Assembly: GCF_003012345.1 (NCBI RefSeq)
Contig: NZ_PVRV01000020.1
Coordinates: 620,001-684,000, forward strand
DNA: 64,000 nt
Source: Phytohalomonas tamaricis
Lineage (GTDB): Bacteria > Pseudomonadota > Gammaproteobacteria > Pseudomonadales > Halomonadaceae
Direction: 5' to 3'
Position 1 is the first letter of the stretch, and the number at the start of each line of letters is the position of its first letter. Shown in pieces: positions 26,178-34,158 of the stretch. Under the pieces are notes generated by a model that was not told the DNA's origin, ran no database searches, and saw only the letters and a list, made by a program, of their open reading frames with translations. The position numbers and the translations under genes were made by a program.

Positions 26178-26214
26178 CCAACGTATCGTTTACCGCGTAG
26201 CGGCAACAATTCGC

Positions 26215-26661
26215 TTATTCGGCAACCACCACAACGCGGACGCTCGCTTTCACTTCAGCGTGCAGCTGCAAGTCGATGTCGTATTCACCCGTCTGGCGAA
26301 TCGGACCTTCCGGCATACGCACTTCGCTCTTGGCGACGCTGATGCCTGCCTGTGCGATGGCATCAGCCAGATCGCGAGGACCGATAGAACCGAAAAGCTT
26401 GCCTTCGTCACCGGCTTTGGCGACCAATGACAGTTCGATGTCACCAAGCTGGGCTGCACGGGCTTCTGCTTCAGCCTGACGACCTGCCGCCTGACGTTCA
26501 AGCTCAGCACGACGTACTTCGAACGCTTCAACATTTTCCTTGGTCGCCGGTACGGCTAGACCGTAAGGCACCAGATAGTTACGACCGTAACCGGACTTGA
26601 CAGCGACCTTGTCACCCAAATCGCCCAGCTTGCCGAGTTTGTCGAGCAGAATGACTTCCAT
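26215..26661 (-). CDS. rplI: 50S ribosomal protein L9
   Basis: The 148-residue protein begins [20 protein letters not shown], then [20 protein letters not shown], the L9 N-domain signature. The long central helix ([20 protein letters not shown]) and the C-terminal rRNA-binding domain ([14 protein letters not shown]) follow. It is the last gene of the ribosomal block, followed by a strong terminator. Confidence 0.98.
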   Translation of the reverse strand: MEVILLDKLGKLGDLGDKVAVKSGYGRNYLVPYGLAVPATKENVEAFEVRRAELERQAAGRQAEAEARAAQLGDIELSLVAKAGDEGKLFGSIGPRDLADAIAQAGISVAKSEVRMPEGPIRQTGEYDIDLQLHAEVKASVRVVVVAE

Positions 26662-26673
26662 CTCGTTAACCTC

Positions 26674-27525
26674 TTAACGTTGACTACTGGTGATGCGGAT
26701 GCGGAAATTCGCAAAGGTATCCGCCAACGCCAGTAGCAGCACAATCACTATAGTGGGCCAGGTGGTCAACAGCAGGACATAAAAGCCCACCAGCCAAAGC
26801 CCGTTCATCCCTTTCATCCCGATGAAACCGTGCACCAGCGCGATACCGGCAACCAACAGCGGTACCCAGGCCACTAGCGCGGCAGAAGGTAATCCCAACA
26901 CTACACCAATGATGCCGAAAGCCACCACGACAGCCAACTCACCGCGTGATAGGCGCAGCTGATGAAATTCACTGCGAAATCCGCCTGGATTATACAGCCC
27001 GGCCTGCCACGAACGTGCAAGCGCCAGACAAATAATTGACGCGAACAGCACAACCAGACCGGTTACGGCACTGATGACCAGTTCGGTCAGGCGATCAACA
27101 GCCACGCCCTGCTGGGCGTAGTTCGCCAACATTTCATCGAGTTCCGGGGAACTGTCACGAATTTGCATCAATAACTGGCTGGTATCCTTCGGCAGAAAAA
27201 TACCTAACTGGATCAGCACAGTGGTCGCCAGAGCCGCAGCAATAAGTGCTTGACCCCAACTCACTCGCGCGCGCAGCACAGTCGCCATCAGTGTGACCAT
27301 CAACACTGCCGCCAACGGAACCGTATCGCCTTGCATCCACCACCAGCCGGCAGGGATAGCAGCGGCGATCAGAACCGGAACAGCAGCGCTGAAACCACGG
27401 CGTAACGTGACTAATGCGCTAACCGCAGCACCCACCCAGAAGAGCCATGGAATGAGTGATGCCAACAGCGCAGCACCACATGCCTGTGGCAGGCCGCGCA
27501 TGACCCAGCGAGCAAAAGCCAGCAT
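26674..27525 (-). CDS. DUF2232-type membrane protein between rpsR and rplI
   Basis: This 283-residue protein is hydrophobic throughout, with about eight helices, and matches by position and character the DUF2232 (YybS-like) proteins often found between rpsR and rplI in gammaproteobacteria. It contains LGLPSAALVAWVPLLVAGI and IALVHGFIGMKGMNGLWL. Function is unknown. It starts 12 bases after the rpsR stop with a weak ribosome site and ends 12 bases before rplI, so it is part of the operon; its translation may be lower than that of its neighbours. Confidence 0.8.
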   Translation of the reverse strand: MLAFARWVMRGLPQACGAALLASLIPWLFWVGAAVSALVTLRRGFSAAVPVLIAAAIPAGWWWMQGDTVPLAAVLMVTLMATVLRARVSWGQALIAAALATTVLIQLGIFLPKDTSQLLMQIRDSSPELDEMLANYAQQGVAVDRLTELVISAVTGLVVLFASIICLALARSWQAGLYNPGGFRSEFHQLRLSRGELAVVVAFGIIGVVLGLPSAALVAWVPLLVAGIALVHGFIGMKGMNGLWLVGFYVLLLTTWPTIVIVLLLALADTFANFRIRITSSQR

Positions 27526-27537
27526 TGATGCTAGAAC

Positions 27538-27765
27538 TTACAGGTGACTATCGGTATACGGCAGCAGCGCCAGATAACGCGCACGCTTGATCGCAGTCGC
27601 GAGCTGACGCTGATAGCGCGCACGCGTTCCCGTAATACGGCTCGGGACGATCTTGCCAGTCTCAGTGATGTAAGACTTGAGTGTTTCGATGTCTTTGTAA
27701 TCGATGTACTTCACGCCTTCGGCGGTGAAGCGGCAAAACTTACGGCGACGGAAAAAACGTGCCAT
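27538..27765 (-). CDS. rpsR: 30S ribosomal protein S18
   Basis: The 75-residue protein is a standard S18: [20 protein letters not shown], then [20 protein letters not shown] and the RNA-binding segment [20 protein letters not shown]. It binds S6 in the 30S platform, and rpsF lies 30 bases upstream. priB, which sits between rpsF and rpsR in enterobacteria, is absent here. Confidence 0.98.
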   Translation of the reverse strand: MARFFRRRKFCRFTAEGVKYIDYKDIETLKSYITETGKIVPSRITGTRARYQRQLATAIKRARYLALLPYTDSHL

Positions 27766-27795
27766 GGGATAATCCTCCGGAAACGACGGGCTTGG

Positions 27796-28245
27796 TTAAG
27801 CTTCTTCGGTCTGAGCTTCGCGCTCATCACGATCGGCATCATCACGATCATCACGATCATCACGATCGCTACGGTCATCGCGATCTCCGCGCGGCCTGTC
27901 GTCACGACGGCGGGCACCCTTGTCATCAGAAGCCTTCATGATCGGCGAAGCTTCAGTGACGGCTTCCTTAGCACGTACGACCAGGTTGCGAATGACGGCG
28001 TCGTTGAAACGGAAGATATTTTCCAGTTCTGCGACCGTTTCGCCAGCACACTCAACGTTCATCAGAACATAGTGAGCCTTGTGAATCTTGTTGATCGGGT
28101 AAGCCAGATGACGGCGTCCCCAATCTTCGAGGCGATGCACGATACCGCCATTGTCGGTGACGAGGCTGGTATAGCGCTCGATCATCGCCGGAACCTGCTC
28201 GCTCTGGTCCGGATGGACCATGAATACGATTTCGTAATGACGCAT
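27796..28245 (-). CDS. rpsF: 30S ribosomal protein S6 with long charged C-terminal tail
   Basis: The start is the ATG at 28245 ([20 protein letters not shown]), which has AAAGGAG upstream; the frame is open further but lacks S6-like sequence there. The core (about residues 1-100) is normal S6, including [20 protein letters not shown]. The tail (about 105-149) is unusual: a run of Arg-Asp-Asp repeats encoded by imperfect 9-base repeats. E. coli S6 has 131-135 residues with an oligo-glutamate tail added by RimK; the acidic end here (EAQTEEA) might be a RimK target. S6 binds S18 and 16S rRNA. Confidence 0.97.
   Translation of the reverse strand: MRHYEIVFMVHPDQSEQVPAMIERYTSLVTDNGGIVHRLEDWGRRHLAYPINKIHKAHYVLMNVECAGETVAELENIFRFNDAVIRNLVVRAKEAVTEASPIMKASDDKGARRRDDRPRGDRDDRSDRDDRDDRDDADRDEREAQTEEA
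27826..27885. repeat. 9-base tandem repeat in the 3' end of rpsF
   Basis: The unit atcacgatc occurs three times in perfect tandem at 27841-27867, once more at 27826-27834, and as variants at 27868-27885. In the gene it codes for alternating Asp and Arg. Such in-frame repeats expand or shrink by slippage, so tail length may vary between strains. Confidence 0.85.
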
Positions 28246-28443
28246 GACTTCTCCTTTCGGTTTAACAGCTTCCCCTCGGGCCTTTGAAAAACTCAAGCAC
28301 CAGGAAAAGCAAGGAGTTGATAGGAAGGTATCCACGGCGGCTCAACGTTGAATATTCGTTCAACATATATGCCGGCCGCGAAACCGCACAATTGTAGAGA
28401 GGGTCAGTAAGAGTTGCAAGTCAAGGATGGACAATGCCTCAGA

Positions 28444-29226
28444 TCAAGACTGCCGCTGACGTACTGCTTCAAACAGACATATCCCGGTGGCTACCGAGAC
28501 ATTGAGACTCGACACGCTGCCCGCCATCGGCAACTTGACCAGCATATCGCATGCCTCACGCGTCAGACGGCGTAGTCCCTTGCCTTCGGCACCCATGACC
28601 AGAGCACTCGCGACGCGCAGATCAATATCATAGATTGACTGATCAGCCTCACCGGCGGCGCCAGCAATCCATACGCCCATCTCTTTTAACCGTGCCAGTG
28701 TGCGTGCCAGGTTGGTCACTTGATAAACCGGCACGGTTTCGGCCGCGCCACAGGCTACCTTGCGCACGGTAGCGTTTAACGGCGCGGATTTATCCTTGGC
28801 AACAATCACGCCATGCACACCTGCAGCATCTGCACTGCGCAGGCAAGCGCCAAAATTATGTGGATCAGTGACGCTATCAAGTACCAGTAACAAGGGCGGT
28901 ACCGCAGCCTGCCAGCTTTCCAATCGCCACATCAGGGTCTCTTCGCTCTCAGCGATCAGCGGCGCGCAGAAAGCGACTACCCCCTGATGAGAACCACCAT
29001 TGGCCTGGACGTCCAGAACATCCCGAGGAAAATGCTCGACTGACATCCCCTGTCGGATGGCATCGTCAATCAGCTCCTGCAAACGCTTTTCGGCATGCCC
29101 TTCTTGAACCCACAGCATTTTCGCTGCATTTCCCTGCTTCAGCAGCGCCTGCACGGCGTGAACACCGAACACGGCATCGAGCCCGCGCGGAGGCCGTGGC
29201 CCCCGGTGGGCTTGGCGATGTTTCAT
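28444..29226 (-). CDS. rlmB: 23S rRNA (guanosine2251-2'-O)-methyltransferase RlmB
   Basis: The ATG at 29226 (MKHRQAHRGPRPPRGLDAVF) is preferred over an upstream TTG that is too close to the AAGGA site, giving 260 residues. The SPOUT/SpoU signature motifs are all visible: PHNFGACLRSADAAGVHGVI (motif 1), ALVMGAEGKGLRRLTREACD (motif 2) and GSVSSLNVSVATGICLFEAV (motif 3). It methylates the ribose of G2251 in the peptidyl-transferase P loop. It follows rnr by 34 bases, the same order as rnr-rlmB in E. coli, so the two form an operon. Confidence 0.96.
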   Translation of the reverse strand: MKHRQAHRGPRPPRGLDAVFGVHAVQALLKQGNAAKMLWVQEGHAEKRLQELIDDAIRQGMSVEHFPRDVLDVQANGGSHQGVVAFCAPLIAESEETLMWRLESWQAAVPPLLLVLDSVTDPHNFGACLRSADAAGVHGVIVAKDKSAPLNATVRKVACGAAETVPVYQVTNLARTLARLKEMGVWIAGAAGEADQSIYDIDLRVASALVMGAEGKGLRRLTREACDMLVKLPMAGSVSSLNVSVATGICLFEAVRQRQS

Positions 29227-29260
29227 TGACGACAATATCCTTACATAACAACGTTATTGA

Positions 29261-31900
29261 TTATTTCTTGGGCTTGCTTGATTTGCTGGTCGACTTAGCT
29301 GCACTGGCCGACTTTGCACTCTTGGCCTTGCGCACCTTCTTACCTTTCGAGGGCTTACCGGCCTTTTTCGCCTTGGCATCGCCCTTGCCTCCCGGGCTAT
29401 CATCACGCCCCACCCCAACGTCGCCCGCTTTTGAACGGCGACGTGGCTGAGCCACCGGCGTGTCCGATATAGATACAGCAGCATCGGACATGACATTGGC
29501 ATCACCGGTAGCACGTGCCTGGCGCAGACGCTCACGCTCCTTGCGGCCAGGGCGTGACTTGCGTTTTTTTGCCCCACGCGGCTCTTGCTCGGAAGGGGCC
29601 GGGCTTGGCAGCTCACCGCCAGGTTTCTTGCGCCGCACTTTACGCCGTGAGAGCGGTTCAGCGACAGCGAGCTCAAAATCAATCTTGCGTTCATCAAGAT
29701 CAACGCGTGCCACACGCACCGTCACGCCATCACCGAGGCGATAGGTCAATCCTCCCCGCTCACCTTTGAGCTGGTGACGCTCCGGCTCGAAATGATAGTA
29801 ATCCGAAGGTAACGCAGTGATATGTACTAATCCTTCGACATAGTAGTCATCAAGACGTACAAAGATGCCGAACTGAGTCACCGAGGCGATAGTACCGTCG
29901 AATACCTCACCCACCTTGTCGGACATGAACTCACACTTGAGCCAGTCTTCGACATCACGCGTCGCATCGTCGGCACGACGCTCAGTCATTGAGCAATGCT
30001 CACCCAGTTCGACCATCTGTTCGAAACTGTATGGACACCAGGTGGTGGCCGGTTCGACCGGTGTGTCATCCAGCCGCTCAACACTGTTTGTTGCTTGGCC
30101 ACTACGAATCACCGAACGAATCGCCCGATGTACCAGCAGATCGGGATAACGGCGAATCGGCGAGGTAAAGTGTGCATAAGCAGTGTAGGCCAGGCCGAAG
30201 TGCCCTTCGTTATGTGGTGAATAAACCGCTTGACTCATGGTGCGCAGCATCACCGTCTGAATGATATCAGCGTCAGGACGGTCCTTTATCGCATCACGTA
30301 ACGCTTGGAAATCACTCGGCTGCGGTTTCTCTCCGCCTCCTAGCGTCAGCCCCAGCTCGCCAAGGAAGATGCGCAGGTTCTCAAGCCGCTCAGGGCTCGG
30401 CTGCTGGTGAACGCGATAAAGTGACGGCAGCTCATGCTTGCTGAGGAAACGTGCGGTCGCGACGTTGGCTGCCAACATGCACTCTTCAATCAGCTTGTGA
30501 GCATCGTTGCGCGTGCGTGGCACGATCTTCTCGATCTTGCGCTGCTCATTGAAGACAATCTGCGTTTCGGTGGTTTCGAAATCGATCGCACCACGTGCGC
30601 TCCGCGCACTCCGCAGCACCTTGTAAAGCCCATGCAGATTTTCCAGTGCCGGCAGGACATCGCGGTACTGCTCACGTAGCGCCTGCCCTTCTTCGCTATC
30701 GGCCTCCTGCAGCATCGCACCGACCTTGGTATAGGTCAGCCGCGCATGAGAACGCATCACCGCTTCGTAGAATTTGTAGCGGCTGATCTCGCCCTTTTGC
30801 GAGATATTCATCTCACACACCATGCATAGACGATCAACATCAGGGTTGAGCGAGCAGAGTCCATTGGAGAGCAGCTCAGGCAACATCGGGACTACTTGGC
30901 CCGGGAAATAGACCGAGTTACCACGCTGATGCGCTTCCTGATCGAGCGGCGCTCCGACCCGAACATAATGTGATACGTCAGCAATGGCGACAATCAGCTT
31001 CCAGCCACCGGACTTGGTTTTCCAAGCATAGACGGCATCGTCGAAATCCTTGGCGTCCTCACCATCGATGGTGACCAGCGGTTGGTTGCGCAAATCAACG
31101 CGGGCCGCTTTATCTTCTTCCAACACTTCAGCGGACATGCCGGCAATCTGGGCATCGACCTCGGGTGGGAAATCGGCGGGGATATCGTGCTCCCGGATGG
31201 CAATATCGATTTCCATGCCGGGGTCCATGCGCTCACCGAGCACTTCGACCACTTCACCCGAAGGCTGAATACGCGTTGCTGGCTGCTGCGTGATGCGCAC
31301 CGCAACGACCTGACCATCCTTGGCGCCATTCTCGGCCCCGGCAGGAATCAGAATTTCCTGAATGATGCGCGAGTTCTCGGGGACCAGCACCCCCTGGGTC
31401 GGGTCGGATTGGCGATAGATACCCACCATTGTCTGGGTATTTCTTGCCAGCACTTCAACGATGGTGGCTTCGTCGCGTCCGCGCCGGTCGCGTCCACTGA
31501 CACGCGCCAGCACTTCATCACCATCGAAGACGCGGCGCATCTGACGCGGTGGAATGACCAGATCAGGCTTGACCCGATCCTTGCGTACCAGAAAACCGAT
31601 ACCGTCACGATGACCGACAACACGCCCCTCGATCAGATTGCTCTTATCGATCAGCGTAAAGCCACCGCTCTTGTTGCGATCAAGCTGTCCGTCACGCTCC
31701 ATAGCGTTGAGGCGCCGACGAACAGCTTCCTGCTGGTCTTCATCCTCAAGGCCGAGCAGACGGCTCATATTTTCGTGGGTAAGAGGTTTACCATGCGCCT
31801 CGAGCCGCTCAAGCAGATATTCACGGCTGGGGACAGGCTTGTCGTAATTGTTGGCTTCTCGTTCCGCTTGCGGGTCGTCGCTCAACGTCCAATGATTCAT
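29261..31900 (-). CDS. rnr: Ribonuclease R
   Basis: The 879-residue protein has the RNase R order: N-terminal winged helix (ENMSRLLGLEDEDQQEAVRR), cold-shock domains, the RNB catalytic domain with four Asp in TIDGEDAKDFDDAVYA, the HFTSPIRRYPDLLVHR segment, a C-terminal S1 domain (FDGTIASVTQFGIFVRLDD) and a long Lys/Arg/Ser-rich tail. It degrades structured RNA 3'-5' processively and takes part in rRNA and tmRNA quality control. The basic tail (about 780-879) resembles that of E. coli RNase R but is longer. The ATG is preceded by AAGGAAG. It reads away from the tRNA-Leu cluster, divergently. Confidence 0.97.
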   Translation of the reverse strand: MNHWTLSDDPQAEREANNYDKPVPSREYLLERLEAHGKPLTHENMSRLLGLEDEDQQEAVRRRLNAMERDGQLDRNKSGGFTLIDKSNLIEGRVVGHRDGIGFLVRKDRVKPDLVIPPRQMRRVFDGDEVLARVSGRDRRGRDEATIVEVLARNTQTMVGIYRQSDPTQGVLVPENSRIIQEILIPAGAENGAKDGQVVAVRITQQPATRIQPSGEVVEVLGERMDPGMEIDIAIREHDIPADFPPEVDAQIAGMSAEVLEEDKAARVDLRNQPLVTIDGEDAKDFDDAVYAWKTKSGGWKLIVAIADVSHYVRVGAPLDQEAHQRGNSVYFPGQVVPMLPELLSNGLCSLNPDVDRLCMVCEMNISQKGEISRYKFYEAVMRSHARLTYTKVGAMLQEADSEEGQALREQYRDVLPALENLHGLYKVLRSARSARGAIDFETTETQIVFNEQRKIEKIVPRTRNDAHKLIEECMLAANVATARFLSKHELPSLYRVHQQPSPERLENLRIFLGELGLTLGGGEKPQPSDFQALRDAIKDRPDADIIQTVMLRTMSQAVYSPHNEGHFGLAYTAYAHFTSPIRRYPDLLVHRAIRSVIRSGQATNSVERLDDTPVEPATTWCPYSFEQMVELGEHCSMTERRADDATRDVEDWLKCEFMSDKVGEVFDGTIASVTQFGIFVRLDDYYVEGLVHITALPSDYYHFEPERHQLKGERGGLTYRLGDGVTVRVARVDLDERKIDFELAVAEPLSRRKVRRKKPGGELPSPAPSEQEPRGAKKRKSRPGRKERERLRQARATGDANVMSDAAVSISDTPVAQPRRRSKAGDVGVGRDDSPGGKGDAKAKKAGKPSKGKKVRKAKSAKSASAAKSTSKSSKPKK

Positions 31901-32028
31901 AACAACTTCCTTGATTGAAAATCTACGGCGAGCAGCGGGTGCGGCTTTTTAAGGTGTCGTTTAAACATAACGAAAAGTATAGCCGTGGCTTGGGCTTGAC
32001 CCAAGGCGCTTTTATGTTTCATCCACAC

Positions 32029-32056
32029 TTGCATCGCTGAAAAAATTAGGTATTAT
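32029..32056 (+). promoter_or_regulatory. Sigma-70 promoter of the tRNA-Leu cluster
   Basis: TTGCAT (-35, four of six) and TATTAT (-10, five of six) are separated by 16 bases; transcription would start about six bases before the first tRNA. A GC-rich discriminator follows (TTCGGCCCACC), as is common in stringently controlled stable RNA promoters. Confidence 0.75.
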
Positions 32057-32068
32057 TTCGGCCCACCT

Positions 32069-32155
32069 GCCCAGGTGGCGGAATTGGTAGACGCGCTAGC
32101 TTCAGGTGCTAGTGTCCTTACGGACGTGAAGGTTCAAGTCCTTTCCTGGGCACCA
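32069..32155 (+). tRNA. tRNA-Leu (anticodon CAG), copy 1
   Basis: An 87-base type II tRNA: acceptor GCCCAGG pairs with CCTGGGC, anticodon stem CTAGC/GCTAG around the loop TTCAGGT (anticodon CAG), a long variable arm, T loop TTCAAGT and encoded ACCA. It reads CTG, the commonest leucine codon in GC-rich genes. Confidence 0.97.
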
Positions 32156-32251
32156 CCTTCTTTAGATGAATATATCTTGAGAGGGTTAACTTGACAGGGT
32201 GATTTGCGGGCCCGGCAAGTATAACTGAAAAGTAGTAGTACGCGAAACGTT

Positions 32252-32338
32252 GCCCGGATGGCGGAATTGGTAGACGCGCTAGCTTCAGGTGCTAGTGTCC
32301 TTACGGACGTGGAGGTTCAAGTCCTCTTCCGGGCACCA
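32252..32338 (+). tRNA. tRNA-Leu (anticodon CAG), copy 2 (variant)
   Basis: It has the same length and anticodon as copy 1. The acceptor stem is GCCCGGA/TCCGGGC and the T stem GGAGG/CCTCT, both changed on the two sides so pairing is kept, which shows selection for function. CCA is encoded. Confidence 0.97.
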
Positions 32339-32393
32339 AGTTTGAACAGCAGCATTTTACTTCTGCACTACCAAGCAGCGGTGATCAAGCAAG

Positions 32394-32480
32394 GCCCAGG
32401 TGGCGGAATTGGTAGACGCGCTAGCTTCAGGTGCTAGTGTCCTTACGGACGTGAAGGTTCAAGTCCTTTCCTGGGCACCA
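32394..32480 (+). tRNA. tRNA-Leu (anticodon CAG), copy 3
   Basis: It is identical base for base to copy 1, so it is a recent duplication or kept the same by gene conversion. CCA is encoded. It is likely co-transcribed with the other two. No clear terminator hairpin follows, although a short T-tract (ATTTTCG) does. Confidence 0.97.
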
Positions 32481-32852
32481 TTTTCGATAGTTTTATCATT
32501 ATCATCCCTTAATTGCTGATCTCCTGTTTCCCACCTTATTTCCCATCTTTCTCCGTGCTTTGCACTAAGTAACTCTTGCTCACGACCAAACAATGCAGTG
32601 ATCGTTTCTCATCCCATTATTGCCCGGCTTGAACTCTCATTTCGCTCCTGCTCCGTGCCCCTTACCTGTACTGTAAGGTGGAAATAGGCCGCTGCCTGTG
32701 AGGCTCGGTAACGTAGCAATTAAGCTCTGCTGCCACACTGCCGGTATTGGCGACATGACAAAGTCTCTGCCGTATTCACCGGCACGTGCGGCTCCACCGA
32801 GGCATTGAGCACCATAAGGGAGATAGTTTTTAAAATGAAATCTGCATTTCCC
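32481..32852. other. Intergenic region after the tRNA-Leu cluster
   Basis: This 372-base stretch lies between the third tRNA and the stop of the convergent nuclease gene. A small inverted repeat (CTTAC/GTAAG) lies near 32664-32680. I see no convincing gene; the one short minus-strand frame (32720-32908) mostly overlaps the nuclease in another frame. Confidence 0.6.
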
Positions 32853-33701
32853 TCAATAGCGTGACGGCAGGCGGGCGACTTTATCCAGATTCCATCCTTT
32901 AGAGTCAACCCGACTTTCCAATGAGTGAGCAGTATCTTCTGGCAGCTCGTGGAAAAAATTCAGGCCGGTTCGTATCTCAACTTCATCAATGCTCACCAGA
33001 AAACGGTCAAGCGGCTCGTTACCAGTTACATCCTGCGGAATGATGAAGGCTAGCGCCTTGGGATGTTTGCCCGGTACAACAATGATTTTGAAAAAGGCAT
33101 CCGGGATCTCGATCAGAGAACGCATACGGCGGATATCATTGTCAAAGATTGGTCCGGTCACCACCCAGACGGTGCCGAAGCGCGCCGCAAACTGATCAAT
33201 GACGACTTCCTCTAGACGCTGCCAGACTTTGCGATTCAGGTCTGGACGCTGCGGCGAGACGTTGGTCATCTTGAACGTATCGAGCTGTGCGGTGCGCCCA
33301 TAAACCTGCGAAATCGCATAGTTGGGCGCCATATGGCCGCGATCGTAACCGCTTCTGGTGTAACTACTTGATTCCACTGGCCACAGAGAACGCCAGTCCT
33401 CGCGAAAACTGCTTGGCCGCGGCAGATGGCGCGATTGGTTAACACGGGTGAGTTTGTACGTGACCCAAAGTGGATTGGCGCGTAGATCGGACCAGCCCAC
33501 CAGAAAGCCATCGTTACGCAGCACGCGGTTGAAGGTGTGCCAATCGAACGCCTCCTGGGCCTCGGGCACGCCCATCCAGGCCATATGTTCACGATAATCG
33601 CGTTCCTGCCAGTACCACAGCCCGCCAATAACGGCAGCAAAGACAAACCCTATGCCGCCGAGGCGGCTCAAACGTCGAATTAATACAAAGACAGCAGGCA
33701 T
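32853..33701 (-). CDS. NUC1-type DNA/RNA non-specific endonuclease, membrane-anchored
   Basis: The 282-residue protein has one N-terminal hydrophobic helix (about residues 16-31), which is a signal anchor or signal peptide, placing the enzyme in the periplasm or outside. The active-site motif D120-R-G-H123-MAPN is intact and the metal-binding Asn follows in NVSPQRPDLNRKVWQRLE; both are typical of the Serratia nuclease/NUC1 beta-beta-alpha-Me family. It cleaves DNA and RNA without strong sequence choice, needing Mg2+ or a similar metal. No immunity protein-like gene or secretion genes adjoin it, so nucleotide scavenging is more likely than a toxin role. It starts 11 bases after the AsnC-like gene. 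Confidence 0.88.
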   Translation of the reverse strand: MPAVFVLIRRLSRLGGIGFVFAAVIGGLWYWQERDYREHMAWMGVPEAQEAFDWHTFNRVLRNDGFLVGWSDLRANPLWVTYKLTRVNQSRHLPRPSSFREDWRSLWPVESSSYTRSGYDRGHMAPNYAISQVYGRTAQLDTFKMTNVSPQRPDLNRKVWQRLEEVVIDQFAARFGTVWVVTGPIFDNDIRRMRSLIEIPDAFFKIIVVPGKHPKALAFIIPQDVTGNEPLDRFLVSIDEVEIRTGLNFFHELPEDTAHSLESRVDSKGWNLDKVARLPSRY

Positions 33702-33712
33702 ATCCGGTTCAC

Positions 33713-33988
33713 TTACAGCCCAACGGAAAACATCGATTCAAGGTCGTGTCGAGAATGGACCTGCAGCGCCGACAGTGTTTCAGTATCACGGATACCTTCG
33801 ACCCCCGTCAGCCGGGCAGTAACCAAATCCGAAAGCGCTTCAAAGTCACGCACTCGAGCGATCGCGACAAGATCGTAACGGCCACAGGTTGAATAGACTT
33901 CACTGATCCCTTCGATTTCTGCCAGGCGTTCAGCCACAGGCTGTACCAACCCTGTCTGGGCATTAATCAAAATAACGGCATTGATCAT
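33713..33988 (-). CDS. Stand-alone Lrp/AsnC-type ligand-binding domain protein
   Basis: This 91-residue protein is only the C-terminal alpha-beta sandwich (RAM/SAM domain) of Lrp/AsnC regulators: MINAVILINAQTGLVQPVAE, then EGISEVYSTCGRYDLVAIAR and VEGIRDTETLSALQVHS. There is no DNA-binding helix-turn-helix. Such small proteins form Lrp-like oligomers and bind amino acids or other small molecules, but their role is not well known. The ATG has AGGAG upstream. It is followed after 11 bases by the nuclease gene and is probably co-transcribed with it. Confidence 0.88.
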   Translation of the reverse strand: MINAVILINAQTGLVQPVAERLAEIEGISEVYSTCGRYDLVAIARVRDFEALSDLVTARLTGVEGIRDTETLSALQVHSRHDLESMFSVGL

Positions 33989-34084
33989 GATCCTTCTCTC
34001 CTCACCAAGTCTTCAGAAAAGGCTGAGTATACAAGGCAGTGAGAGACCACGTCCCGCTTAGTACAGCGTTGATAAGCAGATTAT

Positions 34085-34112
34085 GAAAAAAGGCGGATGA
34101 ATATCCGCCTTT
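34085..34112 (-). terminator. Rho-independent terminator after the SpoVR gene
   Basis: A ten-pair stem (AAAGGCGGAT at 34089-34098 with ATCCGCCTTT at 34103-34112) with loop GAAT/ATTC is followed on the minus strand by six or more T. It ends the yeaG-yeaH-ycgB operon. Confidence 0.9.
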
Positions 34113-34158
34113 CGGTATGCGTTGTCTTTTGCCGAGCATGCGGCACCACTACTGTATA

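Noticed and set aside
31082-31918. 278-codon open frame on the plus strand inside rnr
   Set aside because: It is fully antisense to the well-conserved RNase R coding region and shows no protein family features.
32853-33701. Nuclease as an interbacterial toxin
   Set aside because: There is no immunity-like gene, no secretion-linked domain and no polymorphic toxin context; a simple membrane anchor is seen.
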